DNA of 46,909 nt, taken from contig JAWXTY010000013.1 of NCBI GenBank assembly GCA_044433115.1, positions 1 through 46,909 on the forward strand, given 5' to 3'. Every line of letters starts with the position of its first letter. The first letter of the stretch is position 1. Below the pieces are notes generated by a model. The model searched no databases. It was not told where the DNA came from and worked only from the letters and a program-made list of their open reading frames with translations. The position numbers and the translations under genes are program-made. The DNA is from CAKUIA01 sp044433115 (lineage in GTDB: Bacteria > Verrucomicrobiota > Verrucomicrobiia > Opitutales > Intestinicryptomonadaceae). Positions 7,542 to 14,984 of this stretch are shown piece after piece.

Positions 7542-8813
7542 ATGAAAAAACTACCAACTTGGGCTATATATCTAGCAGACATTATGTGCATTGCCTCAGC
7601 ATTGCTCATAGCCTTTAACTACTTTATATTAGGCGTGCCTATGGACACTATTGCAATTTTGCTTTGCTGTTTTATGGTTTTGAGTGCCACTGCGATTATA
7701 TGCACAGCCCAATTTTTTCATTTTAAATATACAAAACTTAGCAACGAAAATAAAGACACAAGCCAACTTGCTAATATAGAGGAAAATTTTCAAATAATCT
7801 TTAAGCAGGTTTCGGCGATTAAAAGGGATAATTCCACGCTAAACTCAAACTTTAGCTCGCTACTTGAAAGGTATAATCAAACTAAGCACACAAGTGGCAA
7901 CTCGCACGACAAGGTTCTTGCAGAATTTCACGCAATAAAGGCAAAAATCGAAGAGCTTGAAACTAAGTTTGCAAAAGAAGATGACTTAACTCGCCTCAAG
8001 CTCGAAGTCGAAGATAGCATAGACAACTTTAAGGCAGACACTGAAATTGAGTTAGGCAAGCTAGACGACATTGATAGTGCAGTCAAAGAACTAAAAAATA
8101 TCTTAGAAGAAATTTCTACTAAAGCTGAGGAAGTTAAAGAAGCTCAGCCTGAAATTGAAGAAGCTACAGAGGAAGCTACAAAAGAAGATATAGAGGAAAT
8201 TGAAGAAGCTGTGGAAGTTGAAGAAGCTGTGGAAGTTGAAGAAGCTGAGGATATAGAGGATTTATATTCAAGCGAAGATGATGAAGATTACTTTGATGAT
8301 TTTGAAGAGGACGATGGCGTAGACCCTGCAGATGACATATCTCAAATAAGCCTAATGTCTCGTGCCTTAAATAACACTCAGCAATCGCAGTCTGTACTTG
8401 GCTCTTTTGCAAAAATTGATAAAACAGCTCAAAAAGCAGAAGAAATTGAAGAAGACGATGGCTTTGTGGATATAGAGGACACTGAAAGCTTTGCAGACTT
8501 AGACGAAGAACTCGACGACGACCTTGCTGACATAATGAGTCTTGGCGAAAAGTGCATAGAAAGCACGCTCACTATAAACGCTATGTTGGGCTTAGGCAAC
8601 AAACCTTATATTAGAGGAACTGCCCCAGAGCTATCTGAAAGCGAAGGCATTTTGATGGAATTTGTAGAGATAGGCAAATGGCGTTATAGCTTTAAGGACT
8701 TGTCTGGAAAGGCAAAAGTGTCTATCTGGCTAAACGACGAAAAAGTCTCGACAAATGGCGAAATTTCTATATCCGAAGGCGAGAACCTCGAAATAGATGT
8801 AAATTTTAATTAA
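7542..8813 (+). CDS. Unknown two-TM protein with coiled coil and acidic repeats
   Basis: Not recognised. Residues about 7-31 and 36-60 are hydrophobic and should form a membrane hairpin (LADIMCIASALLIAFNYFIL and the segment after it). Residues about 70-190 are charged and heptad-like, suggesting a coiled coil. Residues about 190-270 are extremely acidic, with a near-exact repeat of EAVEVEEAVEVEEAEDIEDL. The last 100 residues (about 325-423) look like a compact beta-rich domain ending GEISISEGENLEIDVNFN. With both termini probably cytoplasmic, it resembles a membrane-anchored scaffold rather than an enzyme. It lies 13 bases after trpS and just before the structured element at 8830-9125. Its homologues are probably confined to close relatives; this is inference. 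Confidence 0.75.
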   Translation: MKKLPTWAIYLADIMCIASALLIAFNYFILGVPMDTIAILLCCFMVLSATAIICTAQFFHFKYTKLSNENKDTSQLANIEENFQIIFKQVSAIKRDNSTLNSNFSSLLERYNQTKHTSGNSHDKVLAEFHAIKAKIEELETKFAKEDDLTRLKLEVEDSIDNFKADTEIELGKLDDIDSAVKELKNILEEISTKAEEVKEAQPEIEEATEEATKEDIEEIEEAVEVEEAVEVEEAEDIEDLYSSEDDEDYFDDFEEDDGVDPADDISQISLMSRALNNTQQSQSVLGSFAKIDKTAQKAEEIEEDDGFVDIEDTESFADLDEELDDDLADIMSLGEKCIESTLTINAMLGLGNKPYIRGTAPELSESEGILMEFVEIGKWRYSFKDLSGKAKVSIWLNDEKVSTNGEISISEGENLEIDVNFN

Positions 8814-8829
8814 GGATTTTTTAAAACCA

Positions 8830-9125
8830 GTGGGTATTCTAAAAATTGGCAATTAGCTATTTTTAAGGCTACAACCGCAAGGGCGTAGGAGCATTGCCTT
8901 AGCAATGACCCTGAGCGATAGCGAATGGGCGAAAAGGGCTTTATAAGCCTTGAGTCATTATTTTTAGCGTAATTTTCTTGGCTTTTGAGGATGATAACAG
9001 CGTTATCTGACGAGATAAGCAAGGAAATTCAAGCAAAAAGAGGCTAAAAAGAGCAATTGTAGCTTATATTGTTGCAAAAACAAAGTTTTTGCTTTCTAAT
9101 TAAAACCAATTTTTAGAATACCCAC
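8830..9125 (+). ncRNA. Nested inverted-repeat element directly upstream of hisF (candidate structured RNA)
   Basis: The 313-base gap before hisF is filled by one symmetrical unit. GTGGGTATTCTAAAAATTGG (8830-8849) is the exact reverse complement of 9106-9125. Further nested pairings are 8866-8874 with 9057-9065 (9 bp, one G-U), 8961-8968 with 9043-9050 (8 bp), 8971-8980 with 9020-9029 (10 bp, one G-U), and a tip hairpin GATAAC-AGC-GTTATC (8993-9007). A side hairpin CATTGC-CTTA-GCAATG sits at 8892-8907, and GCAAAAAC-AAA-GTTTTTGC at 9074-9092. The closing stem ends one base before the hisF ATG. It may be a cis-acting leader RNA or a mobile palindromic repeat; part of its right end recurs at 19911-19953. 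Confidence 0.55.
9073..9115 (+). repeat. 43-bp dispersed repeat, copy 1
   Basis: Begins TGCAAAAACAAAGTTTTTGC, a hairpin with an 8-bp stem, and ends CCAATTTTTA. It matches 19911-19953 in the same orientation with two mismatches. Here it forms the right end of the inverted-repeat element before hisF. Confidence 0.85.
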
Positions 9126-9126
9126 C

Positions 9127-9891
9127 ATGCTTAGTATCAGAATAATCCCTTGCCTAGATGTAAAAAATGGCAGAGTTGTAAAAGGTGTAAACTTTGTAGA
9201 CCTAATAGATGCAGGCGACCCTGTAGAACAGGCTAAAGCTTACGAAAAACAAGGGGCTGATGAGCTAGTATTTTTAGACATCACAGCCTCTAGCGACGAA
9301 CGAAATATTATGATTGAAGTCGTCGAAAAAACTGCAGATACTTGCTTTATGCCCCTAACTGTAGGTGGCGGACTTCGCACTGTAGAGGACATACGCAGAA
9401 TGCTTAACGCAGGAGCTGACAAAGTTTCGCTAAATACTGCTGCTATCCTTAACCCTCAGCTAGTCTCTGACGCATCTTTTAAATTTGGCAATCAGTGCAT
9501 AGTTGTCGCTATAGACGCAAAGAAAACTGGCGATGGCAAGTGGAATGTATTCACACACGGAGGCAGAAGGCAAACGCCTCTTGACGTAATAGAGTGGGCT
9601 AAGGAAATTGAAGCACGTGGAGCAGGCGAAATATTACTTACTTCTATGGACGCAGATGGCACTAAAGATGGCTACGACATAGAACTAACTAAGGCAATCA
9701 CCGAAAACGTTGGCATACCTGTAATAGCCTCTGGAGGAGCTGGCAACTTGCAACATTTGGTAGATGTAGTAGAAAAGGCGAATGCAAACGCTGTCTTAGC
9801 TGCCTCTATCTTCCACTTTGGCACTTATACAATACAAGAAGCTAAACAAGCCCTCATCGCCAAAAATATCCCAGCAAGACTTTTAGTATAA
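9127..9891 (+). CDS. hisF: Imidazole glycerol phosphate synthase, cyclase subunit HisF
   Basis: Cyclase half of the HisH-HisF amidotransferase; with ammonia from HisH it converts PRFAR to imidazole glycerol phosphate and AICAR in histidine synthesis. It is a 254-residue (beta/alpha)8 barrel with the two catalytic aspartates in place: Asp11 in IPCLDVKNGRVVKG and Asp130 in VVAIDAKKT. Phosphate-binding glycines are in VGGGLR and SGGAGN. The gene stands alone, without hisH or other his genes nearby. There is no ribosome site before the ATG; instead, the right arm of a 20-bp inverted repeat ends one base upstream, which could hide the start codon. An ABM monooxygenase gene follows 69 bases later. 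Confidence 0.97.
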   Translation: MLSIRIIPCLDVKNGRVVKGVNFVDLIDAGDPVEQAKAYEKQGADELVFLDITASSDERNIMIEVVEKTADTCFMPLTVGGGLRTVEDIRRMLNAGADKVSLNTAAILNPQLVSDASFKFGNQCIVVAIDAKKTGDGKWNVFTHGGRRQTPLDVIEWAKEIEARGAGEILLTSMDADGTKDGYDIELTKAITENVGIPVIASGGAGNLQHLVDVVEKANANAVLAASIFHFGTYTIQEAKQALIAKNIPARLLV

Positions 9892-9960
9892 TAAGACTTT
9901 TAATATAACAAAACTTTACGATTTAATAATTTTAACAAACAATCAAAAAAAGGAAAAACA

Positions 9961-10245
9961 ATGTTAGTAGTATGTGCAAAAGTTCTAGCAAAAGCAGAAA
10001 AGCTAGACCTCGTTAAAACTGAGTTATTAAAACTTATAGAACCTACAAGAGCAGAAGCAGGCTGCATAAGTTATGAACTACACCAAGATAACGAAAACCC
10101 TAACCTATTCTTCTTCTTCGAACATTGGGAAAGCCTAGAAATCCTAGAAAAACACCTAGCTACTCAACACATAGCCAACTACGTAAAAAATACCGAAGGC
10201 TGCCTCGACGAATTTACTGTCCAAAAACTAACAAAAATCTCCTAG
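9961..10245 (+). CDS. Antibiotic biosynthesis monooxygenase (ABM) family protein, YgiN-like
   Basis: Small ferredoxin-like alpha/beta barrel protein of 94 residues. Conserved features are EAGCISYELHQDNENPNLFFFFEHWES and LEKHLATQHIANYV, the family's core strand and helix with the conserved His pair. Members of this superfamily act as quinol or small-molecule monooxygenases without a cofactor, but many have no known substrate, so only the family can be given. AAAGGAAAAACAATG gives a good ribosome site. It follows hisF in the same direction and ends in an intrinsic terminator (10365-10398), 120 bases after its stop. Confidence 0.85.
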   Translation: MLVVCAKVLAKAEKLDLVKTELLKLIEPTRAEAGCISYELHQDNENPNLFFFFEHWESLEILEKHLATQHIANYVKNTEGCLDEFTVQKLTKIS

Positions 10246-10768
10246 CAAGGTGGGAAGGGCAAGCCCCTCCACGTCGGAAACTTCGTTTCCTATCTGTGTG
10301 TACTCAAAGGTTAGCAACAGACGGATTTTCCTAAAGGAAAATTCCCTCCTCGCAAAAACATTTTAGAGCGTTTCTTATTCAAGGGACGTTCTTTTTTTGC
10401 ACAAAAGACAAGCCCCTGTCCTCTTTGCACCCTCAAGTGCAAAGCCTAAAATCTTAAATAGATTGTAATCAATTCGAAAGAGATACTTCTCTTTCGATGT
10501 GGAGGGCTTTTTGTTGAATTATCTTTAATTTTTTAAAATTAATTTAATTCAACAAAAGGGCAGCTGGGCAAGCAACCGAGACCCTAAGGCAACACACTGA
10601 CTATCAAACGCCAATCAGCCCAAACTATGGCTCAAAGCACTGCTTTGTTCGGGGGTGTCGGGGGCTGAACAAGCCCCTGACAAAAAGAAAAGCTCTACGC
10701 TTACGCTTACGCTTACAACATAGCCCCAAGCCCCTGACAAAAAAAGACTCTATGCTTAGGATTATTTA
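10246..10768. repeat. Hairpin-rich, gene-free intergenic stretch (second copy of the repeat family)
   Basis: This 523-base gap between convergent genes holds no credible gene. Hairpins: GGAAAC-TTC-GTTTCC (10276-10290); ATTTTCC-TAAA-GGAAAAT (10325-10342); 10423-10444, identical to the reverse complement of 4499-4520; CGAAAGAG/CTCTTTCG (10475-10496); and an imperfect palindrome TTTTGTTGAATT...AATTCAACAAAA (10509-10557). A GC-rich module at 10648-10670 (TTCGGGGGTG then GGGGGC then GAAC) matches 4816-4838. A direct repeat of about 32 bases beginning AAGCCCCTGACAAAAA occurs at 10671-10703 and 10728-10758, with a short TTACGC tandem between the copies. Confidence 0.65.
10365..10398 (+). terminator. 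Intrinsic terminator after the ABM gene
   Basis: AGAGCGT (10365-10371) pairs with ACGTTCT (10386-10392, one G-U pair) across a 14-base loop and runs directly into TTTTTT. Confidence 0.65.
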
Positions 10769-11641
10769 TTAATCTTTTAGCATTTTTATGCTACTTTTTA
10801 TGGTGGAGATGGTTAGGAGGTCGAAGAGTTTAATTTTTGTTTTGTTGCCCTGAGTTATTATGGATAGAATGGGGATAAAGAAGAGACGTAGAGTTTTTTT
10901 GTGTCGAGCTTTGGCTAGATATAGTTCGTAAAGCTCGGGGTTATTGAGCTTCATAAAGGCTTGTATTCTTTGGGTAGCGTCGAGGATTTTTGCGGATTGT
11001 TCTTTAGAGGCATTTGTGTTGTGCATTCTATATAAGAATAGGACTTCGTCGAGGTTATGAAGTTTAGTGCAAGAGCTTAGGCGGCAAAATAAAGAGTAGT
11101 CTTCGGCAGGGGTGAAGGCTTCTTCGTAGGATATATTATTGTTGAGTAGGACAGATTTTCTAATCATTGCTACAGGGTGGATAATTGCACAAGCACGCAT
11201 AAGGGCGAGTTTTATGTTTTCGTTTTTATTTGGGTTACGCAATATACCAATTCCGCCGCCAATCGTTTTAACTTTAGTGCCTACAACGCCATAATCTGGG
11301 TTATTGTCTAAGAAGTCTACTTGTTTTTGGAAACGTTCAGGAAGCGATACGTCGTCGTGATCCATAACAGCAATATATTCGCCACGAGCAAGGGCTAAGA
11401 GCTTGTTACGAGAGGGAGTAATGCCAATATTTTTATCATTTTTGAGATACTTAATACGAGGGTCCTTAAAAGAGGCAACAATTTCATCTAGCCTAGTATT
11501 ATCAGGGCTATCATTTAAAATAAGGAACTCAAAGTCCCCGAAGCTCTGCTCTAATATAGACCCAATTGCCCCACGCAAAAACTCCTCATTAGTATTATAA
11601 ATAGGCATCAAAACCGAAATCTTAGGCATTTTCTCTTTCAT
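10769..11641 (-). CDS. Glycosyltransferase family 2
   Basis: GT-A fold sugar transferase of 290 residues, cytoplasmic or at the inner face of the membrane. The N terminus PKISVLMPIYNT and SILEQSFGDFEFLILNDSP are the classic GT2 nucleotide-binding start. GEYIAVMDHDD carries the metal-binding D-x-D type motif, and TPAEDYSLFCRL contains the acidic catalytic-base motif. The donor and acceptor cannot be read from sequence; the rml genes in the same cluster make rhamnose a plausible donor. It lies 13 bases after the methyltransferase gene. AAAGG before the ATG supports the start. It is the last gene of the polysaccharide locus and faces the hairpin-rich gap. Confidence 0.9.
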   Translation of the reverse strand: MKEKMPKISVLMPIYNTNEEFLRGAIGSILEQSFGDFEFLILNDSPDNTRLDEIVASFKDPRIKYLKNDKNIGITPSRNKLLALARGEYIAVMDHDDVSLPERFQKQVDFLDNNPDYGVVGTKVKTIGGGIGILRNPNKNENIKLALMRACAIIHPVAMIRKSVLLNNNISYEEAFTPAEDYSLFCRLSSCTKLHNLDEVLFLYRMHNTNASKEQSAKILDATQRIQAFMKLNNPELYELYLAKARHKKTLRLFFIPILSIITQGNKTKIKLFDLLTISTIKSSIKMLKD

Positions 11642-11654
11642 TGCAAAACCTTTT

Positions 11655-13265
11655 CTAGGATTTTATATTATTATACTTTTCTTTATTGATTTTTCGCCTT
11701 CTTCCAAAAGATAACTTATAGGCTAAATACATCAATGGGTGCTTTATTTTTTTTGAAAACCCTTTCTTTGTTAGTGAAGGTTTATATACGGCACTTATTA
11801 CAGAATCTTCTAGCTTCATATCCCTTTCGAAATTTGCTTCTATATCAAATCGCTTACAAAAGTACAAATAACTATCTTTAGGATCTTTAAACAATGCCCA
11901 TTTATTAATTGGAGGATAGGTATATAATACATTCCTCAAGATAAAATGGCTTTTTTTGAATGGGAAATTAATTTTATACTCATAGTCAAAGTTAAAAAAT
12001 TCACCATCTTTAACTATACAATTGTGAGGTATAGCATCAAAGGCACTTTGCAATAATTCTCCTTGAACATCGCTATCATATTTTTTCAAGCAACTTTCTA
12101 TATATCTTTCAAATAAATCTAAAAATTCCTTAGGGTTATTATAATAAGCTAGGTTAAATAAAATAGTAGATAACTTATCTCCCTCTATCAAATCTTCATC
12201 GTTGAAATTCTGTTGAATTAAAGAGCTTTCTTCCTTTGCCTTAAATATATAATTTTTACGAACCTTTACGACATTATCTTTTTCGATAAACTTTGTTGCA
12301 ACATCATTTTTCCTGCCATTTGAATAAACAACAGCCCTAAGCCCATCATCTTTATGCAAAAGTCTTGTGCTTGTATCTGAATTTTCGTCATTGGTTGCTA
12401 TAAATAAATATGAATTGGAAAACTCACCCAACAAGCCAGACTTAGCTAAACTCATATACGCAAGCTTTTCTGGAAAATATCTCCTATGTGGTAACAAATA
12501 ATCCTCCGACTCAAATTCCCCCATAATATCAGCAGATACCATAGGGTGTTTTTCTACAAATTCATCTGTCAAAACTAATTTTGTACACTTATAGTCAGGC
12601 AATAAATGTTGCACTGACACTGAATTAAAAGACGAAAGCATTTCAAACATTTCTTTTCGTGAAAAGGTCTTTATCCCCTTTAAATAAGAATAGCCACAAA
12701 TGCCTGCAAAATATTGAGCATAATGGTCTTCAGTTGCTCCTGAAAAATATTTCAAGCCATTTTTATTTTCTATACTAATTAGCAAAACACCGTCTTCTTT
12801 TAAGAAAGATTTTGCATGTGCTATAGCCCATTTAAAAGCGTCAGGAGCATCTATATATAGTCCAGCATATTCCAAGACCCCAAAAAAGCAAACAACGTCA
12901 TACTTTCTGTCGCTATGAAAATCTTGATAATTTGCAATAAAGCCCTCCCAATTATCTAAATCTCGCAACCTTTCTTTTAAGCAATCAAATCTCTTTTGAG
13001 TCCCTTCTACCACAGTTAAGTGCCTTGCCTTTTCTGCAACAAAGCGAGACATTGCTCCCATACCTGCCCCAAACTCTAAAACATCTAAACCACTAAAGTC
13101 TAAATGCCTAATGCTATTATGTCTAATAGTAGAAAGGTGATATTTTATTGCCCACTTGTCGTACTTATCATAAGCAATATCGCAAGAAGCACTAATATCT
13201 TTTGCCTCCTTTAAAATATCCAAAATTTCACCTTCAACATCTCCGTCGCTATATTTTATACTCAT
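11655..13265 (-). CDS. SAM-dependent methyltransferase with C-terminal kinase-like domain
   Basis: The N-terminal half is a class I methyltransferase: motif I is DVLEFGAGMG (61-70), followed by TVVEG (motif II region) and the DVVCFFGVLEY segment. The C-terminal 200 residues are a second domain with D410-AIPHN-415 and FNFDYEY (Phe424-Tyr430, with Asp427). This spacing recalls the catalytic-loop Asn and metal-binding Asp of kinase-fold phosphotransferases, so a methyltransferase-kinase pair acting on polysaccharide ends, in the manner of WbdD, is an attractive guess but no more. The 536-residue protein has a strong ribosome site (AAAGGAG), unlike the housekeeping genes. It starts 20 bases after the end of an rmlB remnant. 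Confidence 0.75.
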   Translation of the reverse strand: MSIKYSDGDVEGEILDILKEAKDISASCDIAYDKYDKWAIKYHLSTIRHNSIRHLDFSGLDVLEFGAGMGAMSRFVAEKARHLTVVEGTQKRFDCLKERLRDLDNWEGFIANYQDFHSDRKYDVVCFFGVLEYAGLYIDAPDAFKWAIAHAKSFLKEDGVLLISIENKNGLKYFSGATEDHYAQYFAGICGYSYLKGIKTFSRKEMFEMLSSFNSVSVQHLLPDYKCTKLVLTDEFVEKHPMVSADIMGEFESEDYLLPHRRYFPEKLAYMSLAKSGLLGEFSNSYLFIATNDENSDTSTRLLHKDDGLRAVVYSNGRKNDVATKFIEKDNVVKVRKNYIFKAKEESSLIQQNFNDEDLIEGDKLSTILFNLAYYNNPKEFLDLFERYIESCLKKYDSDVQGELLQSAFDAIPHNCIVKDGEFFNFDYEYKINFPFKKSHFILRNVLYTYPPINKWALFKDPKDSYLYFCKRFDIEANFERDMKLEDSVISAVYKPSLTKKGFSKKIKHPLMYLAYKLSFGRRRKINKEKYNNIKS

Positions 13266-13284
13266 ATATCTAACTCCTTTAAAA

Positions 13285-13400
13285 TTATTTTAAATAATAC
13301 TCCACTATTTTGATTATACATATTTAGAAGCTTTTAGTGAATAACAGTTTAGTTCGCTTTCGAGCTTAGTTACGTCGATTGCGTATCGCATATCATACCC
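13285..13400 (-). pseudogene. 3' remnant of a second rmlB
   Basis: Read leftward, this stretch encodes RYAIDVTKLESELN, then (after a one-base deletion) IIKIVEYYLK and a stop. The intact rmlB at 16669 ends RYAIDATKLETELN...IIKTVEYYLK with the same spacing. The DNA around ATAATACTCCACTRTTTTGATTAT is almost identical in both. It is therefore the tail of a former rmlB copy, now disrupted by a frameshift and joined to unrelated upstream sequence. Confidence 0.85.
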
Positions 13401-13526
13401 TCTTGAAGTTTCTGCAAAATCATAATTTAGATTTAAACCATCTAAAATCTCTTGCTCTTTATCTCGAGCATTTCCCCACAATACAATTAAATGCAACTCT
13501 GTTTCCATCTTATAGTTCCTCTTCAT
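13314..13526 (-). pseudogene. Chimeric 70-residue ORF (unknown 5' end joined to rmlB tail)
   Basis: The first ~40 residues (KMETELHLIVLWGNARDKEQ and what follows) look like the start of an unrelated polysaccharide-locus protein, which I do not recognise with certainty. The last ~26 residues are the RmlB C terminus (RYAIDVTKLESELN) until a one-base deletion brings an early stop. A good ribosome site (AGTAGGAG) precedes the ATG, so the ORF may still be translated, but a function is unlikely. It marks a recombination junction. Confidence 0.7.
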
Positions 13527-13584
13527 TTTAGTCTCCTACTATACACTGGAATTTTGCAAATTTTTAGTAGAAGTTTAATTTTTT
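13524..13584 (-). pseudogene. 3' remnant of a glycosyltransferase gene cut by the IS
   Basis: Leftward translation gives LLLKICKIPVYSRRLK and a TGA overlapping the next ATG, matching the tail KRLIKICKIPVYSRRVK of the gene at 15863. The DNA 13521-13566 matches 15861-15906 with two or three mismatches. The rest of the gene is missing; the IS begins about 15 bases upstream. It is debris of a third gene with this shared tail. Confidence 0.75.
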
Positions 13585-13599
13585 GTTAAAATTCTTAAA

Positions 13600-14979
13600 G
13601 AGAGAGTGTCTCAGTAAGGTTATCTTTAGGCTGTAAGTTTTTCTATTTTTTTGTTATTGTCAATACTTTTATTGAAGTTTTGGGCTTCTTCAAAAGGATT
13701 TTTATCTTCCTTACTTCTCCTAGGAGAAGTCGCCTCCAAGGATTCAATTAGGGCGGGTATTTTTTCGTAGCTTTTTATTCGCTTGAAAGTTTCTTGGGAT
13801 AAGATTAATCCACTGCCTATCCACAGTCCGCAGGTGCGTTCTTTCCAATTCGTAACCCTGCCTATGTGGCGACGCACGTTCCTAAAAGCATTTTCTATAC
13901 TATTAGTGCTTCTAAACGTCATTTGCAAGGTTTCATTAAGGCTAAGTTTATGTATCGCAGTAAGTTCCGTTTCGCTCTCTTCTATGCTATTTATTGCGTT
14001 TTGATGCTTTTTTAGCAATGATTTTAGTTCTTTTATTACTTTTTTTGCTTCTTTTTCGTCGCAGGCTTCTCGTAAGTATTTAAATTTAGACATTACCTTT
14101 GCCTGCAATTTTTTAGGGGTATAATGAAGCACATTTCGCTCTTTGTGTATCAAGCATCTTTGGATTATTACGCTGGTGCCAAATATAGTTTTTGTTGCCT
14201 TATCCAAAGCTTTTGAGCCGTCTAAAACAACAAGCAAATCTCTCTTTGTTGGAGACTTTAACCCTCTGTCCCTCAAGCTGTTAAGCAAGTCAATGCAGAC
14301 AGTTTCGTTCTCTGATGTACCTATCCTGAAGCCCAAAATTTTCTTGTGCCCATCTTTGTCGAAACCAAGAGCTACCACCGCAGAAAGCTCTTTGCTAAGC
14401 CAAACGCCATCTATCATCAGAGCGACTAAGTCGTATTTTTCAAGCGACTCATTTTGCAGATTTTCGACTAAAACGCTTGCTTTTTCTTCCCATAATTTGC
14501 TTAAAGAAGCCTTGCTGATTTTTTTGTCCTTAGGGTTAAGTTTGTTCATATTGCCATAAGAAACGCCACAAAGGATATTACGCATAAGTTGCTCTTCCCA
14601 AATGCTAGTATCTTTAATAGCAGTAAGTTGCGTCAAATGAACTTCTTTAGATTTTCCATTTTTCAAACGTTCCCTGACCCTAGGGCACTTAGCCTTATGC
14701 CAGTTATTGCCATCAAAAACCTGCGACAAAACCGAGCCAGCTCGATAGTATTTGCTGTTTGATTTAGGGTTGTAAAATGCCCCGCAAAGCTCATCAACTT
14801 GAGCCTCAACAGCAGATAAAATCAACTTTAAAGATAATTGATTAACTGCAAAATGTAGCTCTTGAGGAGTAAAAATTGCTTGCATTTGTTGTGAATTTGT
14901 AGTTTCTTTTTTCATAAGAGAGTAGCTTTCTGTTTCGATTATTTTTTTGGATTATAATAACCTTAGCAGAGACTCTCTC
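13600..14979 (-). mobile_element. IS256-family insertion sequence
   Basis: About 1.38 kb with imperfect terminal inverted repeats: GAGAGAGTGTCTCAGTAAGG at the left end (from 13600) and GAGAGAGTCTCTGCTAAGG on the other strand at the right end (to 14979). Similarity may extend outward to GTTAAAA at 13585 and 14996. It carries one complete transposase. The eight to nine bases outside each end differ (ATTCTTAAA versus CCTTTTCAA), so no target duplication is visible, suggesting rearrangement after insertion. Confidence 0.85.
13626..14915 (-). CDS. IS256-family (Mutator-type) DDE transposase
   Basis: Full-length 429-residue transposase. The catalytic triad is visible: Asp169 in VALMIDGVWL, Asp232 in LLVVLDGSKAL and Glu341 in RSTNSIENAFRNVRR. 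The C-x-x-H motif (CLIHKERN, Cys254 and His257) characteristic of the family sits between the second Asp and the Glu. The stop codon lies two bases inside the left inverted repeat region and the start about 65 bases from the right end, as expected. Nothing in the reading frame suggests inactivation. The element sits inside the rhamnose polysaccharide locus, downstream of a RgpF-like gene whose C terminus it adjoins. Confidence 0.93.
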   Translation of the reverse strand: MKKETTNSQQMQAIFTPQELHFAVNQLSLKLILSAVEAQVDELCGAFYNPKSNSKYYRAGSVLSQVFDGNNWHKAKCPRVRERLKNGKSKEVHLTQLTAIKDTSIWEEQLMRNILCGVSYGNMNKLNPKDKKISKASLSKLWEEKASVLVENLQNESLEKYDLVALMIDGVWLSKELSAVVALGFDKDGHKKILGFRIGTSENETVCIDLLNSLRDRGLKSPTKRDLLVVLDGSKALDKATKTIFGTSVIIQRCLIHKERNVLHYTPKKLQAKVMSKFKYLREACDEKEAKKVIKELKSLLKKHQNAINSIEESETELTAIHKLSLNETLQMTFRSTNSIENAFRNVRRHIGRVTNWKERTCGLWIGSGLILSQETFKRIKSYEKIPALIESLEATSPRRSKEDKNPFEEAQNFNKSIDNNKKIEKLTA

Positions 14980-14984
14980 CCTTT

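Noticed and set aside
8810..9022. 70-residue minus-strand ORF across the gap before hisF
   Set aside because: It lies over the inverted-repeat element, has no ribosome site or family resemblance, and its frame follows the palindromic structure.
10125..10334. Overlapping 69-residue plus-strand ORF
   Set aside because: It overlaps the ABM gene in another frame and runs into the hairpin-rich gap; no start signal or family.
4432..10768. tRNA genes in the intergenic gaps
   Set aside because: No T-loop signature (GTTCRA with flanking stem) or cloverleaf spacing was found in the gaps read by eye.
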